64,000 nt of DNA, from NCBI RefSeq assembly GCF_004114915.1, contig NZ_CP022219.1:5424501-5488500 (forward strand). Reading direction: 5' to 3'. Made by a program: the position numbers and the translations under genes. The notes below the pieces were generated by a model that saw only the letters and a program-made list of their open reading frames with translations, made no database searches and was not told the origin of the DNA. The stretch comes from Bradyrhizobium guangxiense (lineage in GTDB: Bacteria; Pseudomonadota; Alphaproteobacteria; Rhizobiales; Xanthobacteraceae). This document shows, piece after piece, positions 18,782 through 27,511 of the stretch (position 1 is its first letter; each line of letters begins with the position of its first letter).

Positions 18782-19627
18782 TCATTGGGACTCGCGGCCT
18801 TCTGCGCCGCGCTGGATGCCCTGAGCAGCGGTTCCGGACGGTGCGACGTCGAGCCGGACCGCGACACCGCTGAGGTCCGGGCTTGGTGCCGGATAGAGCT
18901 TCATGACGAGCGGATCATGACCGGGTACGATGTGATCCGCATCCGGCGCGGCTGCCCGCAGCTTGTCGAAACCTGCCAGCATGTCGCCGACATGAAAGGC
19001 GGTCGTGAACGGGCGCTCGCTGGCCATGTTCTCGTAGAAATGACTGACGTCGGAGGCGAGCACAACGAAGCCTCGGCGGGGCCTTACCCGGACGAACTGA
19101 AGACCGGCCGAATGCCCCCCGGCCGCATGGACTGTCAGCCCGGGCGCAATCTCGGCGTCGCCATCGTAGAACAGGACGCGGCGCGCATAGTTGAGGCGCA
19201 CGATCCCACAGACATCCTCGACCTCGAAGGAATGCGACAGCCTCGGATATTGCATGTAGCGTCCGGTGGCATAGGCGAGTTCGCGCTCCTGCAGATGAAA
19301 TCGCGCGTTGGGAAACCGGTCGAAATTGCCGGCGTGGTCGTAGTGCAGATGCGTGAGGATCACATCCCTGACCTCGGCGAGGTCGATGTCGAAGGCCCGA
19401 AGCGTTTCAACCGGGCAGCGCAGGAACGTCCGCCTGCGCTGCTTCGCGACCGCGGCGTTGAAGCCGGTGTCGATGATGAAGCCGCGCCCGCCTCCCCTCG
19501 CCAGCCACATGAAATAGTCCATCGGCATCGGCCCGTCATGCGGGTCGCCGCCGATGAAGTGCTCGCTCCGCTGCGCATCCCGCGTTGCGTAGCGGATGGC
19601 AAAGAGCTCGTATTCCGGCTCGCTCAT
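18782..19627 (-). CDS. MBL-fold hydrolase, AHL-lactonase-like
   Basis: A 281-residue metallo-beta-lactamase-fold enzyme. The zinc-binding motif is H93-L-H95-Y-D97-H98 followed by AGN, with further ligands H172 (GGHSAG), D193 (ASD) and H237 (GHD). This is the dinuclear zinc set of the AttM/AiiB N-acyl-homoserine lactonase family. Family members hydrolyse lactones in quorum signals, but in a catabolic operon it may open a lactone intermediate instead (inference). The ATG chosen has GGA about seven bases upstream; a GTG three codons earlier is possible. It is the last gene of the minus arm (PrpD-like, PcaC-like, lactonase). Confidence 0.85.
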   Translation of the reverse strand: MSEPEYELFAIRYATRDAQRSEHFIGGDPHDGPMPMDYFMWLARGGGRGFIIDTGFNAAVAKQRRRTFLRCPVETLRAFDIDLAEVRDVILTHLHYDHAGNFDRFPNARFHLQERELAYATGRYMQYPRLSHSFEVEDVCGIVRLNYARRVLFYDGDAEIAPGLTVHAAGGHSAGLQFVRVRPRRGFVVLASDVSHFYENMASERPFTTAFHVGDMLAGFDKLRAAAPDADHIVPGHDPLVMKLYPAPSPDLSGVAVRLDVAPSGTAAQGIQRGAEGRESQ

Positions 19628-19654
19628 CGCTTCCACCAGCCAAATGGGGCGCGC

Positions 19655-20041
19655 TCAGGACTCCGCGTCGACTTCTTTGAAAGCCTCGCGTGCGTTGCGG
19701 AAAGCGTCGATGCCGGCGGGCACGCCGCAATAGACGGCGACCTGGAGCAGGATCTCCTTGATCTCCTCCTTGGTCAGCCCGTTCTTCAACGCGCCCTTCA
19801 CGTGCAGCTTGAGCTCGTGCGGGCGGTTCAGTGCGCCGAGCATCGCCAGATTGACGATCGAGCGCGTGCGACGGTCGACGCCAGGCCGCGTCCACAGCGC
19901 GCCCCAGCAGAATTCGGTGGACCATTCCGCCATGGTGCGCGTGAACTCGTCGGCGCCGGCGATCGACTTGTTGACGTAATCCTCACCCAGCACCTCCTTG
20001 CGAACCTTGAGGCCCTTTTCGAACAGTTCGGTCTTGCTCAT
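19655..20041 (-). CDS. PcaC-like carboxymuconolactone decarboxylase family protein
   Basis: A 128-residue protein of the gamma-carboxymuconolactone decarboxylase family. It has the standard patterns GEDYVNKSIAGADEFTRTM, NLAMLGALNRPHELKLHVKG and VAVYCGVPAGIDAFRNA. Real PcaC decarboxylates 4-carboxymuconolactone in the protocatechuate pathway. The other pca genes are absent here, so a related decarboxylation or isomerisation of a lactone is more likely (inference). A second member of about 60-65% visible identity is encoded in the plus arm of the same locus at 30065. It lies 28 bases downstream of the PrpD-like gene. Confidence 0.87.
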   Translation of the reverse strand: MSKTELFEKGLKVRKEVLGEDYVNKSIAGADEFTRTMAEWSTEFCWGALWTRPGVDRRTRSIVNLAMLGALNRPHELKLHVKGALKNGLTKEEIKEILLQVAVYCGVPAGIDAFRNAREAFKEVDAES

Positions 20042-20069
20042 GATTGTCCCTTTCAGGTCTTGAGAGAGT

Positions 20070-21446
20070 CTAGGTGGAAGTTGGTAGGCGCATTGCCGAA
20101 GATGGCCGCAACGATTGCAGGAGCTCACCGACCTCATCAATCGTATCGAGCCGCCAGACAGCGCCGATGACGCGGTCTGCATCCCAATCGCTTCGACCGG
20201 TCCGTACCCCTTCGCGCAGCTTCTCTTCGATGTCGCGGTCCGACAGCGGCGTAGCCTGGCTGCCGCGCGGCGAGATGACGGTCTCAGTGAGGACTTCGCC
20301 GGACGAAAGGTGCAGGCTGACACGCGCCGCGCCATCGGGCATTTGAGCGTCGAGCTCCGCCCTCACCTTTTGTCGCATTTGCGCGACATCGGGCCTGATC
20401 ACCGTCTCGGGCGCGAACTCGGTCACGCCCGCCTTGCCCAGCAGCAGTCCGCAGGCCACGCAATGATGGATGCTGACCCGCGCGTCGCGCTCATTGTTAA
20501 CGGGACGATCGCCGCGCGCGAGCAGCAGAGCCGAGCCATGCACCGTCACGGACTCGATTTGGTCGATGCGCCGACCAAGCCGGTCGCGCAAGTGGAAGCA
20601 GGCATCGATGACCGCATGGAACACGATGCCGGCCGGATAGGGCTTGTAGGTGTTCTTCGCAATCTCCCACGTCTTGCCGAGGCCGTCGAACAGGCGAGCC
20701 AGATCGGGCTCGTCGCCCATGGTGCGCGCCCAGCCGAGCGGGCCTTCGATCGCGCGGGGCGCGGCTTCATATCCCTGTTGCGCAAGGAGTGCAGCGAACA
20801 GCCCGTTGCGCGCGGCGTTGCCCACGCTGACATTCTTGGCGGCGCTCGGCAGGTTCTCGACATTGCCGGCCGACTGGCTCGCAGCAATTCCGATCGCGTT
20901 CGCAATGCCTTCCGCTGGCAGGCGCAGCAGCTTCGCGCACGCCGCAGCAGCGCCGAAGATTCCGCAGGTCGAGGTGATGTGCCAGCCGCGCGCATAGTGG
21001 CGCGGCGAAACTGCATTCCCGATGCGACACTCGACGTCGACACCGAGAATGAAGGCCGTCAGCACTTCGCGCCCCGACAATTTTCGCGTCTCCGCAAGCG
21101 CGAATAGCGCGGCGGCGACCGGCGCGGCGGGATGAATGATGGTCTCGGGATGGGTATCGTCGAAGTCGAGCAGATTGGCCGAGATGGCGTTGAGGAACGA
21201 CGCGCAAAGCGCGTCCATCGGTTGCGAGTGACCGATGATGGTCGAGGTCCCGACGCCGCTGAACGGCGCCAGTGTTCGCATCGCTGCGGTGACGACGGGG
21301 TCACGCGCAGAGCCGAGCGCGGTGGCGAAGAAATTGAGGATCGATCGCCGCCCCTCGCGGCTCTGCGCCTGCACGTCCGTCCATGACGTCGCCGCGACGA
21401 AATCGGCGAGCGTCCTGCTCACACTGGGAATTGAATCTTGCGGCAC
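20070..21446 (-). CDS. MmgE/PrpD family protein (first copy)
   Basis: A 458-residue protein of the MmgE/PrpD family, which includes 2-methylcitrate dehydratase and cis-aconitate decarboxylase. Typical blocks are NAISANLLDFDDTHPETIIH, HITSTCGIFGAAAACAKLL, YKPYPAGIVFHAVIDACF and a C-terminal RPSSAMRLPTS region. Members dehydrate or decarboxylate hydroxy-polycarboxylates. The start was placed at a GTG (21444-21446) with GAGGAAG upstream, which gives the usual family length; a TTG 30 codons earlier would reach into the operator. It is the first gene of the minus arm. A second, divergent PrpD-like gene is at 22601. Confidence 0.85.
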   Translation of the reverse strand: MPQDSIPSVSRTLADFVAATSWTDVQAQSREGRRSILNFFATALGSARDPVVTAAMRTLAPFSGVGTSTIIGHSQPMDALCASFLNAISANLLDFDDTHPETIIHPAAPVAAALFALAETRKLSGREVLTAFILGVDVECRIGNAVSPRHYARGWHITSTCGIFGAAAACAKLLRLPAEGIANAIGIAASQSAGNVENLPSAAKNVSVGNAARNGLFAALLAQQGYEAAPRAIEGPLGWARTMGDEPDLARLFDGLGKTWEIAKNTYKPYPAGIVFHAVIDACFHLRDRLGRRIDQIESVTVHGSALLLARGDRPVNNERDARVSIHHCVACGLLLGKAGVTEFAPETVIRPDVAQMRQKVRAELDAQMPDGAARVSLHLSSGEVLTETVISPRGSQATPLSDRDIEEKLREGVRTGRSDWDADRVIGAVWRLDTIDEVGELLQSLRPSSAMRLPTST

Positions 21447-21517
21447 GCGGGGCGTCTTCCTCGTTTTCCCGGACCATATGACGATCCGCGGCAAACTGTC
21501 GATCCCAAATGTTATGC

Positions 21518-21546
21518 TTGACAGCTTGTCTGACAATCATAACAAT
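21518..21546 (+). promoter_or_regulatory. Candidate promoter and GntR-type operator of the catabolic locus
   Basis: A consensus -35 TTGACA (21518-21523) is followed at 16-17 bases by TAACAA/AACAAT as a weak -10 (about 21540-21546). Inside the spacer is a perfect 5-1-5 palindrome TTGTC-T-GACAA (21526-21536). Palindromes of this size are typical GntR/FCD operators, and such a regulator is encoded in the same locus at 32016. Binding here would block RNA polymerase. The site lies between the divergent arms starting at 21446 (minus) and 21676 (plus). Confidence 0.55.
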
Positions 21547-21675
21547 CCGACCTCGCTGGCGCGGGGTCCCGCGGCCATGACGACGGCGGCCGCAAAGGCC
21601 GGCCGGCGACAACGGTTGAGCAACGAGATCAAGAAAGGCGCGTCCGTCACGGGATCGCGCGACAGGGAGTAGACG

Positions 21676-22569
21676 ATGGCGGGAGAGATCCTCGGCGTGA
21701 TCGGCACGGGCCGCATGGGCGGTCCCATGGCGGGACGATTGATGGACGCGGGGTATTCGCTCGTCGTCTTTGACACGCAGGCCGAGGCAACCCAGCCGCT
21801 GGTCAAGCGCGGCGCCCTGCTCGGCAAGTCGCCGGCCGACGTGGCCTCGCGCGCCGACATCGTGCTCGCCAGCCTGCCGACGCCCGACATCGTCAAGGCT
21901 GTCACTCTTGGCGAGAACGGCATCAGTAGCGGCAGGCGCGCCCAGATCGTCATCGATCTCTCGACCTCCGGTCCCGGCGCGGCGAAGCTCGTTGCCGAAG
22001 GCCTGAGGGCCAAGGGCATGACGCTGGTCGATGCGCCCGTGAGCGGCGGCATCAAGGGCGCCGTGAACGGCACGCTGGCAGTCATGGTGTCGTGCCCGCA
22101 AGCCACTTACGACATCGTGCAGCCGATCCTGAAGAATTTCGGCAAGCTGTTCTACACCGGCGACAAGCCCGGCGTGGCGCAGACCGCTAAGCTGGCCAAT
22201 AATCTGATGGCGGCCGCCGCGCTGGTCATCACCTCGGAAGCCGTCGCCATGGGCGTCAAGGGCGGTGTCAACGCAAAGGTGCTGATCGACATCATCAACG
22301 CGAGCAGCGGCCGTAACAGCGCCTCCGAGGACAAATTCCCCCGCTCGGTGCTGCCGGGCACTTTCGATTTCGGCTTCACCACGGGACTTTCCTACAAGGA
22401 CGTCCGGCTCTGCGTGGACGAGGCCGAGGCAATGGGCGTGCCGATGGTCTGCGGCGCGGTGGTGCGGCAGATGCTCGCAATCACCAACGCCAAGTATGGC
22501 GCGTCGTCCGACTTCACCTCGATCGCAAAGGTGCTCGAGGAGTGGGCCGGCGTCGAAATGCGCGGCTGA
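21676..22569 (+). CDS. NAD(P)-dependent beta-hydroxyacid dehydrogenase (HIBADH family)
   Basis: A 297-residue dehydrogenase of the 3-hydroxyisobutyrate/tartronate-semialdehyde reductase family. The Rossmann motif is GVIGTGRMGGPMAGRL (about 7-22). DLSTSGPGAAK and the substrate loop VDAPVSGGIKGAVNGTLAVM are typical. The catalytic lysine lies in AKLANNLMAAA, about residue 175. It would oxidise or reduce a beta-hydroxy acid with NAD(P). It is the first gene of the long plus-strand operon (to 33731), 130 bases downstream of the GntR-type operator. Confidence 0.88.
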   Translation: MAGEILGVIGTGRMGGPMAGRLMDAGYSLVVFDTQAEATQPLVKRGALLGKSPADVASRADIVLASLPTPDIVKAVTLGENGISSGRRAQIVIDLSTSGPGAAKLVAEGLRAKGMTLVDAPVSGGIKGAVNGTLAVMVSCPQATYDIVQPILKNFGKLFYTGDKPGVAQTAKLANNLMAAAALVITSEAVAMGVKGGVNAKVLIDIINASSGRNSASEDKFPRSVLPGTFDFGFTTGLSYKDVRLCVDEAEAMGVPMVCGAVVRQMLAITNAKYGASSDFTSIAKVLEEWAGVEMRG

Positions 22570-22600
22570 TCACGCAAACCCAGCAGGGAGAGCGATTGCG

Positions 22601-23992
22601 ATGACGATCGGTCCGACCGGATCAGGCAAGATCTCGCTCGCGCGGCAGATGGCGCGGAGCGCGCTTGCGCTGGACCTGGACAGTTTCGGGCCTGACGTCG
22701 TCGCCAAGACAAAGCTCTGTCTGCTCGACTTCCTCTCCTGTGCGTTCGAGGCCGGCCAGCATCCCTGGAGCCGCCAGGCCGTAGCGATCGCACAGGGGGG
22801 CGGCGGAGCAACGATCGTCGGAACGTCGCAACTTTCCTCGCCGGCCGATGCCGCCTTCGCCAATGCCGTGATGGGGCATGGCCTCGTGCGGGAAGACATG
22901 CACGCGGCCAGCATCGCGCACCACGGCGTGGTGATCTGGCCGACATTGCTCGCGCTGTCGGAACAGGCGCCGCTGCCCGGCGCAAGGCTGCTCGCCGCGG
23001 CCATCATCGGCTATGAGACCGGCGCGCGGGTCGGCCGCGCCTTGCTGACGTCTGATCTCGCTCGCCTCCATCGTCCGACCGGCCTCGTGGCCCCTCCGGG
23101 CGCGGCGCTCGCCGGAAGTTTCGCGCTCGGCCTCCCCGAAGACGCAGCAACCAGCGCCATCGCGATCGCGGCCAACACCTCCAGCGGTCTGAACGAATGG
23201 CCGCATGCCGGCGGCTCCGACATGTATTTCCATCCAGGCTTTGCCGCCAGCAACGCGATCAAGGCGATCGGCCTCGCCGCAGCCGGCGCTTTCGGCTCCG
23301 AGACCATCCTCGAAGGCGAGGCCGGGCTGTTCGCCGCCTATCGTCGCCAGGCCGCGCCGGACAGCATCAGGCTCTTCCCGGACGGAGACTGCGAGATCAT
23401 GGCCGTCTACAACAAGCCGGTCCCGGCCTGCAATTTCGCGCAGACCGCCGCGCAAGCCGCACTGCGCGTCTCCCACGAGATCGCCGGCACCGATGAGATC
23501 GATCGGGTCGTCATCCGCGCGCCCGATGCCGCCGTTCGCTATCCCGGCTGCGATTCGATAGGGCCCTACCGCAACGCGCTGCAGGCGAAGATGAGCATTC
23601 CCTTCAGCGTCGCGGCGACGCTGGCGCGGGGCGAGATCGAGGACGAGAACTACTCTGAGCTCGACGATGCCGAGATCATGCGTCTCGTCGCGATCACGGA
23701 TCTGAAGGCCGATCCCGGATTCACCGTAGCCTTCCCCGGCAAGCAGGGCGCGGACGTGACCGTGCAACTGCGTAGTGGCCGGACGATCCAGCACGCGCTG
23801 CCCGACGTCATCGCGGCAACGCCTTCAGAAATTCGCGCGCGCTTTCGCGCGGCCGCGGCCCGAGTTCTCGGTGTGGATCGCGCGCACCGGCTCCAACAAC
23901 TTATCGACGATTGCGAGCAGCTCGGCAATGCCGGCGCCATTGCCGCGCAGTGCCGCCTGGAGACGGAACGGGTTTTACGATCGGCATCATAA
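22601..23992 (+). CDS. MmgE/PrpD family protein (second copy)
   Basis: A 463-residue MmgE/PrpD-family enzyme, clearly distinct from the copy at 20070. Blocks include LCLLDFLSCAFEAGQHPWSR, NAVMGHGLVREDMHAASIAH, GGSDMYFHPGFAASNAIKAI and YNKPVPACNFAQTAAQAA. The expected role is a dehydratase, decarboxylase or hydro-lyase on a carboxylated substrate. The ATG at 22601 has GGGAGAG upstream; an in-frame open stretch before it overlaps the previous gene and is not used. Having two PrpD-like proteins in opposite arms of one regulon suggests successive steps or stereoisomer-specific enzymes (inference). Confidence 0.85.
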   Translation: MTIGPTGSGKISLARQMARSALALDLDSFGPDVVAKTKLCLLDFLSCAFEAGQHPWSRQAVAIAQGGGGATIVGTSQLSSPADAAFANAVMGHGLVREDMHAASIAHHGVVIWPTLLALSEQAPLPGARLLAAAIIGYETGARVGRALLTSDLARLHRPTGLVAPPGAALAGSFALGLPEDAATSAIAIAANTSSGLNEWPHAGGSDMYFHPGFAASNAIKAIGLAAAGAFGSETILEGEAGLFAAYRRQAAPDSIRLFPDGDCEIMAVYNKPVPACNFAQTAAQAALRVSHEIAGTDEIDRVVIRAPDAAVRYPGCDSIGPYRNALQAKMSIPFSVAATLARGEIEDENYSELDDAEIMRLVAITDLKADPGFTVAFPGKQGADVTVQLRSGRTIQHALPDVIAATPSEIRARFRAAAARVLGVDRAHRLQQLIDDCEQLGNAGAIAAQCRLETERVLRSAS

Positions 23993-24071
23993 GAAATGCC
24001 GGAGAGCACGGGGGAAATATGGTCGGCTTGGAGGCCAGTCTAGCATCGTCCGCAGCGCGGAGACGTGGCTG

Positions 24072-25007
24072 ATGGAAGGATTTCTGCAAGCGCTCGCCGC
24101 GGGCCTGCTGATTGGCGCCGTCTATGGGCTGATGTGCGTCGGGCTCGGCCTGATCTTCGGCGTCATGCGCGTCATCAACTTCGCCCATGGCGATTTCATG
24201 ATGCTCGGCATGTACACTGCCTTCTATCTGTTCACCGCTGCCGGCGTGCAGGCGGTGTTCGGCAATACGGTCGGGCCGTTCGTCTCGATCCTGCTGGCCG
24301 GGCCCGTGCTCGCCGTGTTCGGCTATTTCGTCCATCGCACGCTGATCTCGCACGTCTCGGGGACGCGCACCGCCTCGCTGGAGGGCGAAGGCCACTACGC
24401 CCAGCTCATCCTCACGCTCGGTATCGCGCTGATCCTGCAAAACGGCGGCCTCATTGTCTTCGGCTCGGTGCTGGCCTCGATCCGCACGCCGTTGTCGAGC
24501 TCGGCCTGGGAGCTTGGCCCCTTCTTCGACATGAGCATCTTCCTCAACAAGGCGCGCAGCATCGATATGATCGTATCCCTGGCGATCATGATCCTGCTTT
24601 CGCTGCTGATCACGCGGACACGGATCGGAAAGTCGCTCCGCGCCGCCGCGGACAATCCGACCGCCGCGACGTATATGGGCATCGACGTCGATCGCGCGCA
24701 CCGCACCGCTTTCGCGCTCGGCTGCGGCATCACGGCGATCGCGGGCGGCCTGCTCGCCACCAACTATCCGTTCCACCCGTTTGTCGGCCTCGAATATGTC
24801 ATCGTCATGTATGCGGGCGTCGTGCTCGGCGGCATGGGCAGCATTATCGGCGCCTTCTGGGGCGGCATGACGATCGGTCTCGTGCAGCAGATGTCGACGC
24901 TGATCCTGCCGACGCAATTGCAGAACGCGGCAATCTTCGCCGTCTTCCTCCTCATCATCTTCTTCCGCCCGCAAGGCTTCTTCGGGCGGATGGTGGAGAG
25001 GACCTGA
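24072..25007 (+). CDS. livH: LIV-type ABC transporter permease LivH
   Basis: A 311-residue inner-membrane permease with about eight hydrophobic helices. It begins with the typical LLIGAVYGLMCVGLGLIFGV and ends LIIFFRPQGFFGRMVERT. The EAA-like loop (RTRIGKSLRAAADNPTAATY) that contacts the ATPases is present. A small insertion around residues 97-110 (SGTRTASLEGEGHYAQ) is slightly unusual. It forms a heterodimeric pore with the LivM half of the fusion protein encoded 2 bases downstream. Confidence 0.92.
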   Translation: MEGFLQALAAGLLIGAVYGLMCVGLGLIFGVMRVINFAHGDFMMLGMYTAFYLFTAAGVQAVFGNTVGPFVSILLAGPVLAVFGYFVHRTLISHVSGTRTASLEGEGHYAQLILTLGIALILQNGGLIVFGSVLASIRTPLSSSAWELGPFFDMSIFLNKARSIDMIVSLAIMILLSLLITRTRIGKSLRAAADNPTAATYMGIDVDRAHRTAFALGCGITAIAGGLLATNYPFHPFVGLEYVIVMYAGVVLGGMGSIIGAFWGGMTIGLVQQMSTLILPTQLQNAAIFAVFLLIIFFRPQGFFGRMVERT

Positions 25008-25009
25008 CC

Positions 25010-26782
25010 ATGCTCTGGATGCGCTCCTTTCTGCCGCCCCTGCTCTTCACCATCGGCTATGCCGCGCTCTCGCTCGGCGTCACCAATTCCTACTACCAGC
25101 TCATCCTGACGCTGGTGCCGGTGTGGGCGGTGTTCGGTCTGTCCTGGAATCTGCTCAGCGGCTACACCGGGCTGATCTCGTTCGGCCATGCCGCGTTCTT
25201 CGGCATCGGCGCCTATGCGACCGCGCTCGGCCAGATCTACTTCGATATCTCCCCCTGGCTGCTGATCCCCATCGCGGCCATGCTCGGCGGCATCGCCGGG
25301 TTGCTGATCGGGTTTCCGACCTTCCGCCTCCAGGGTCACTATTTCGCCCTGGCGATGCTCGCCTACCCGCTCGCCATCCTCTATGTGTTCGAGTGGCTCC
25401 GCTTCCAGGAGGGGACGCTCCCGATCAAGCGCGATGCGCCGATCGCCTATATGCAATTCGCCGATCCACACGTCTATACGCTGCTGGGGCTGGCGATCAT
25501 GCTGGCCACCATCGTGCTGACTCAGTTGATCGAGCGCTCCCGCTTCGGCATGGCGCTGCTCGCGATCAAGCAGAACGAGGCCGCGGCTGAAGCCGCCGGC
25601 ATCAACACGCTGGCCTGGAAACTGCGCGCGATCACGCTGAGCGGCGCAATCGCCGCGGCCATCGGCGGCTTCTACGCACAGGTGCTGCTGGTCGTGACCC
25701 CGCAATCGGTGTTCGGTATGCTGGTGTCGGCACAGGCGCTGACGGTCGCGATGTTCGGCGGCGTCGGCACGGTCTGGGGTCCGGTGATCGGCTCGGGGAT
25801 CCTGATCCCGCTCGCCGAGATCCTGCATGCCGAGGCCGGCGCGCGTTTCCCCGGCATCCAGGGCGTGATCTTTGGCTTCGCCATCGTCTGCGTCATCCTG
25901 CTGGCGCCGGAAGGCCTGTTCTGGAAGTTGCGCGATCTCCTGCGCAAGCGGATCGCGCCCAAGGCGGCTGCGATCGACATGCCCGAAACATCGGCTGCCA
26001 ACGTCACCACACTGAAGCCCGCCCCGCGGCAGCGCGCCGCCACCGGCGAAGTCGTGCTCGAAGTGAAAAGCTTGTCGCGATCCTTCGGTGGCCTCAAGGC
26101 CGTGCAGGATGTCAGCTTCAAGCTGCACAAGAACGAGATCCTCGGCATCATCGGGCCCAACGGCGCCGGCAAGACAACGCTGTTCAACCTCCTCAACGGC
26201 TTCCTGAAGCCGAGCCAGGGTGAGGTGCTGATCGACGGCCGCAACATGTCCGGCCAGCGGCCGCACGTGATCTGCGAGGCAGGCATCGGCCGCACCTTCC
26301 AGGTCATGCGGCCATTCCTGCGCATGTCGATCCTCGACAACGTCGTGGTCGGCGCCTATGTACGCGCGCGCTCCGACGAGGAGGCGCGCAAGCTCGCCGC
26401 AGATGCCGTCGCCCGCGTCGGCCTCTCCGCCGTCGCCGATCGTGTCGCCGGCGAGCTCTCGACCAAGGAATTGCGGCTGATGGAGCTGGCCCGCGCCATC
26501 GCCGGCCAGCCGCGCATCCTGCTGCTCGACGAGACGCTGGCGGGCCTCGGCCACGGCGAGGCCGACGAGGTCGTCGCCGTGATCCAGCAGCTCGCGCGCG
26601 ACGGCATGACCATCGCGATCATCGAGCACACCATGCAGGCGATGGTCCGTCTGGTCGACAGATTCCTCGTCCTCGACCACGGCGCCGTCATCACCGAGGG
26701 TCTGCCGGAGGTGGTGACGCGCGACAACCGCGTGATTGAGGCCTATCTCGGCAAGAAGTGGGTGGGCCATGCTGCGAATTGA
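25010..26782 (+). CDS. LivM-LivG fusion: permease joined to ATPase
   Basis: A 590-residue fusion. Residues 1 to about 310 are a LivM permease (NLLSGYTGLISFGHAAFFGI; EAA loop RFGMALLAIKQNEAAAEAAG; end LLAPEGLFWKLRDLL). A linker of about 35 residues rich in Ala/Pro/Thr follows, then a LivG-type ATPase (346-590) with Walker A GPNGAGKTT (382-390) and Walker B RILLLDET (502-509). The ABC signature is atypical (ELSTKE, 482-487, instead of LSGGQ), and Walker B ends DET rather than DEP. The start ATG has GGAGAGGA upstream. LivM and LivG are usually separate; the fusion fixes their stoichiometry and makes an exporter-like half-transporter layout within an importer. Confidence 0.92.
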   Translation: MLWMRSFLPPLLFTIGYAALSLGVTNSYYQLILTLVPVWAVFGLSWNLLSGYTGLISFGHAAFFGIGAYATALGQIYFDISPWLLIPIAAMLGGIAGLLIGFPTFRLQGHYFALAMLAYPLAILYVFEWLRFQEGTLPIKRDAPIAYMQFADPHVYTLLGLAIMLATIVLTQLIERSRFGMALLAIKQNEAAAEAAGINTLAWKLRAITLSGAIAAAIGGFYAQVLLVVTPQSVFGMLVSAQALTVAMFGGVGTVWGPVIGSGILIPLAEILHAEAGARFPGIQGVIFGFAIVCVILLAPEGLFWKLRDLLRKRIAPKAAAIDMPETSAANVTTLKPAPRQRAATGEVVLEVKSLSRSFGGLKAVQDVSFKLHKNEILGIIGPNGAGKTTLFNLLNGFLKPSQGEVLIDGRNMSGQRPHVICEAGIGRTFQVMRPFLRMSILDNVVVGAYVRARSDEEARKLAADAVARVGLSAVADRVAGELSTKELRLMELARAIAGQPRILLLDETLAGLGHGEADEVVAVIQQLARDGMTIAIIEHTMQAMVRLVDRFLVLDHGAVITEGLPEVVTRDNRVIEAYLGKKWVGHAAN

Positions 26783-27476
26783 GGGATTGAGCGCGGGCTA
26801 TTCGGCCAAGCCCGTCCTGAACGACGTCTCGATCAATGTCGGCGCCGGCCAGTTCGTCGCGATCGTCGGCCCCAACGGCGCCGGCAAGACCACGTTGTTC
26901 AAGACGATCTCCGGCATCGTCAAGCCGAGCGGCGGAGCAATCACGTTCAACGGCGTCGACCTGCTCGCGGTGCCGCCGCCGCAGCGCGCCCATCTCGGCA
27001 TCGCCCACGTCCCCGAGGGCCGTCAGGTGTTCCCGTCCCTGACCGTGATGGAGAACCTGGAAATGGGCGCGATGACCGAGAGCGGCCGGCGCGACTGGCG
27101 GAGCAATATCGAGCGCATCTTCGAATGGCTGCCGGTGCTGAAGGAACGCCGCGACCAGTTCGCGGGTACGATGTCCGGCGGCCAGCAACAGATGCTCGCG
27201 ATCGGCCGCGGCCTCGCCTCCTCGCCGAAGCTGTTGATGCTGGACGAACCCTCGATGGGGCTGGCGCCCTCCACTGCGGACTTCATCTTTGAGCGGCTGA
27301 TCGAGATCCGCCGCCAGTCCGGCGTGACCATGCTGCTGGTCGAGCAGCGCGTGGCGGAAGCGCTGGAATCGGCCGACCACGGCTATGTCCTCGAAGCCGG
27401 CCATGTCGTGCTCGAAGGCAATAACGACACGCTGCGCGCCGACGATCGCGTGCGCAAGGCCTATCTCGGCATGTGA
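26769..27476 (+). CDS. livF: LIV-type ABC transporter ATP-binding protein LivF
   Basis: A 235-residue LivF ATPase. Walker A GPNGAGKTT is at 34-42, the signature MSGGQQQ is near 135-141, and Walker B is LLMLDEP. All motifs are canonical, unlike those of its partner, the LivM-LivG fusion. The two sites of the heterodimer may therefore be unequal. The ATG lies inside the end of the fusion gene (14-base overlap), which implies coupled translation. Confidence 0.92.
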   Translation: MLRIEGLSAGYSAKPVLNDVSINVGAGQFVAIVGPNGAGKTTLFKTISGIVKPSGGAITFNGVDLLAVPPPQRAHLGIAHVPEGRQVFPSLTVMENLEMGAMTESGRRDWRSNIERIFEWLPVLKERRDQFAGTMSGGQQQMLAIGRGLASSPKLLMLDEPSMGLAPSTADFIFERLIEIRRQSGVTMLLVEQRVAEALESADHGYVLEAGHVVLEGNNDTLRADDRVRKAYLGM

Positions 27477-27511
27477 CGACCACAAGAAACAGAGACCAGG
27501 GAGCAAACAAA

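Noticed and set aside
18782..19627. Dedicated quorum-quenching gene
   Set aside because: The motifs fit AHL lactonases, but the gene is last in a catabolic operon with no luxI/luxR nearby, so the specific function is not asserted.
21513..21672. Short plus-strand gene starting at ATGCTTGACAGC before the HIBADH-type gene
   Set aside because: It has no SD, overlaps the promoter and operator, and its product matches no family.
24764..26770. 668-codon open frame antisense to the LivM-LivG fusion
   Set aside because: Composition is Asp/Gln/Arg-rich without hydrophobic segments or motifs, while the opposite strand encodes complete permease and ATPase motifs.
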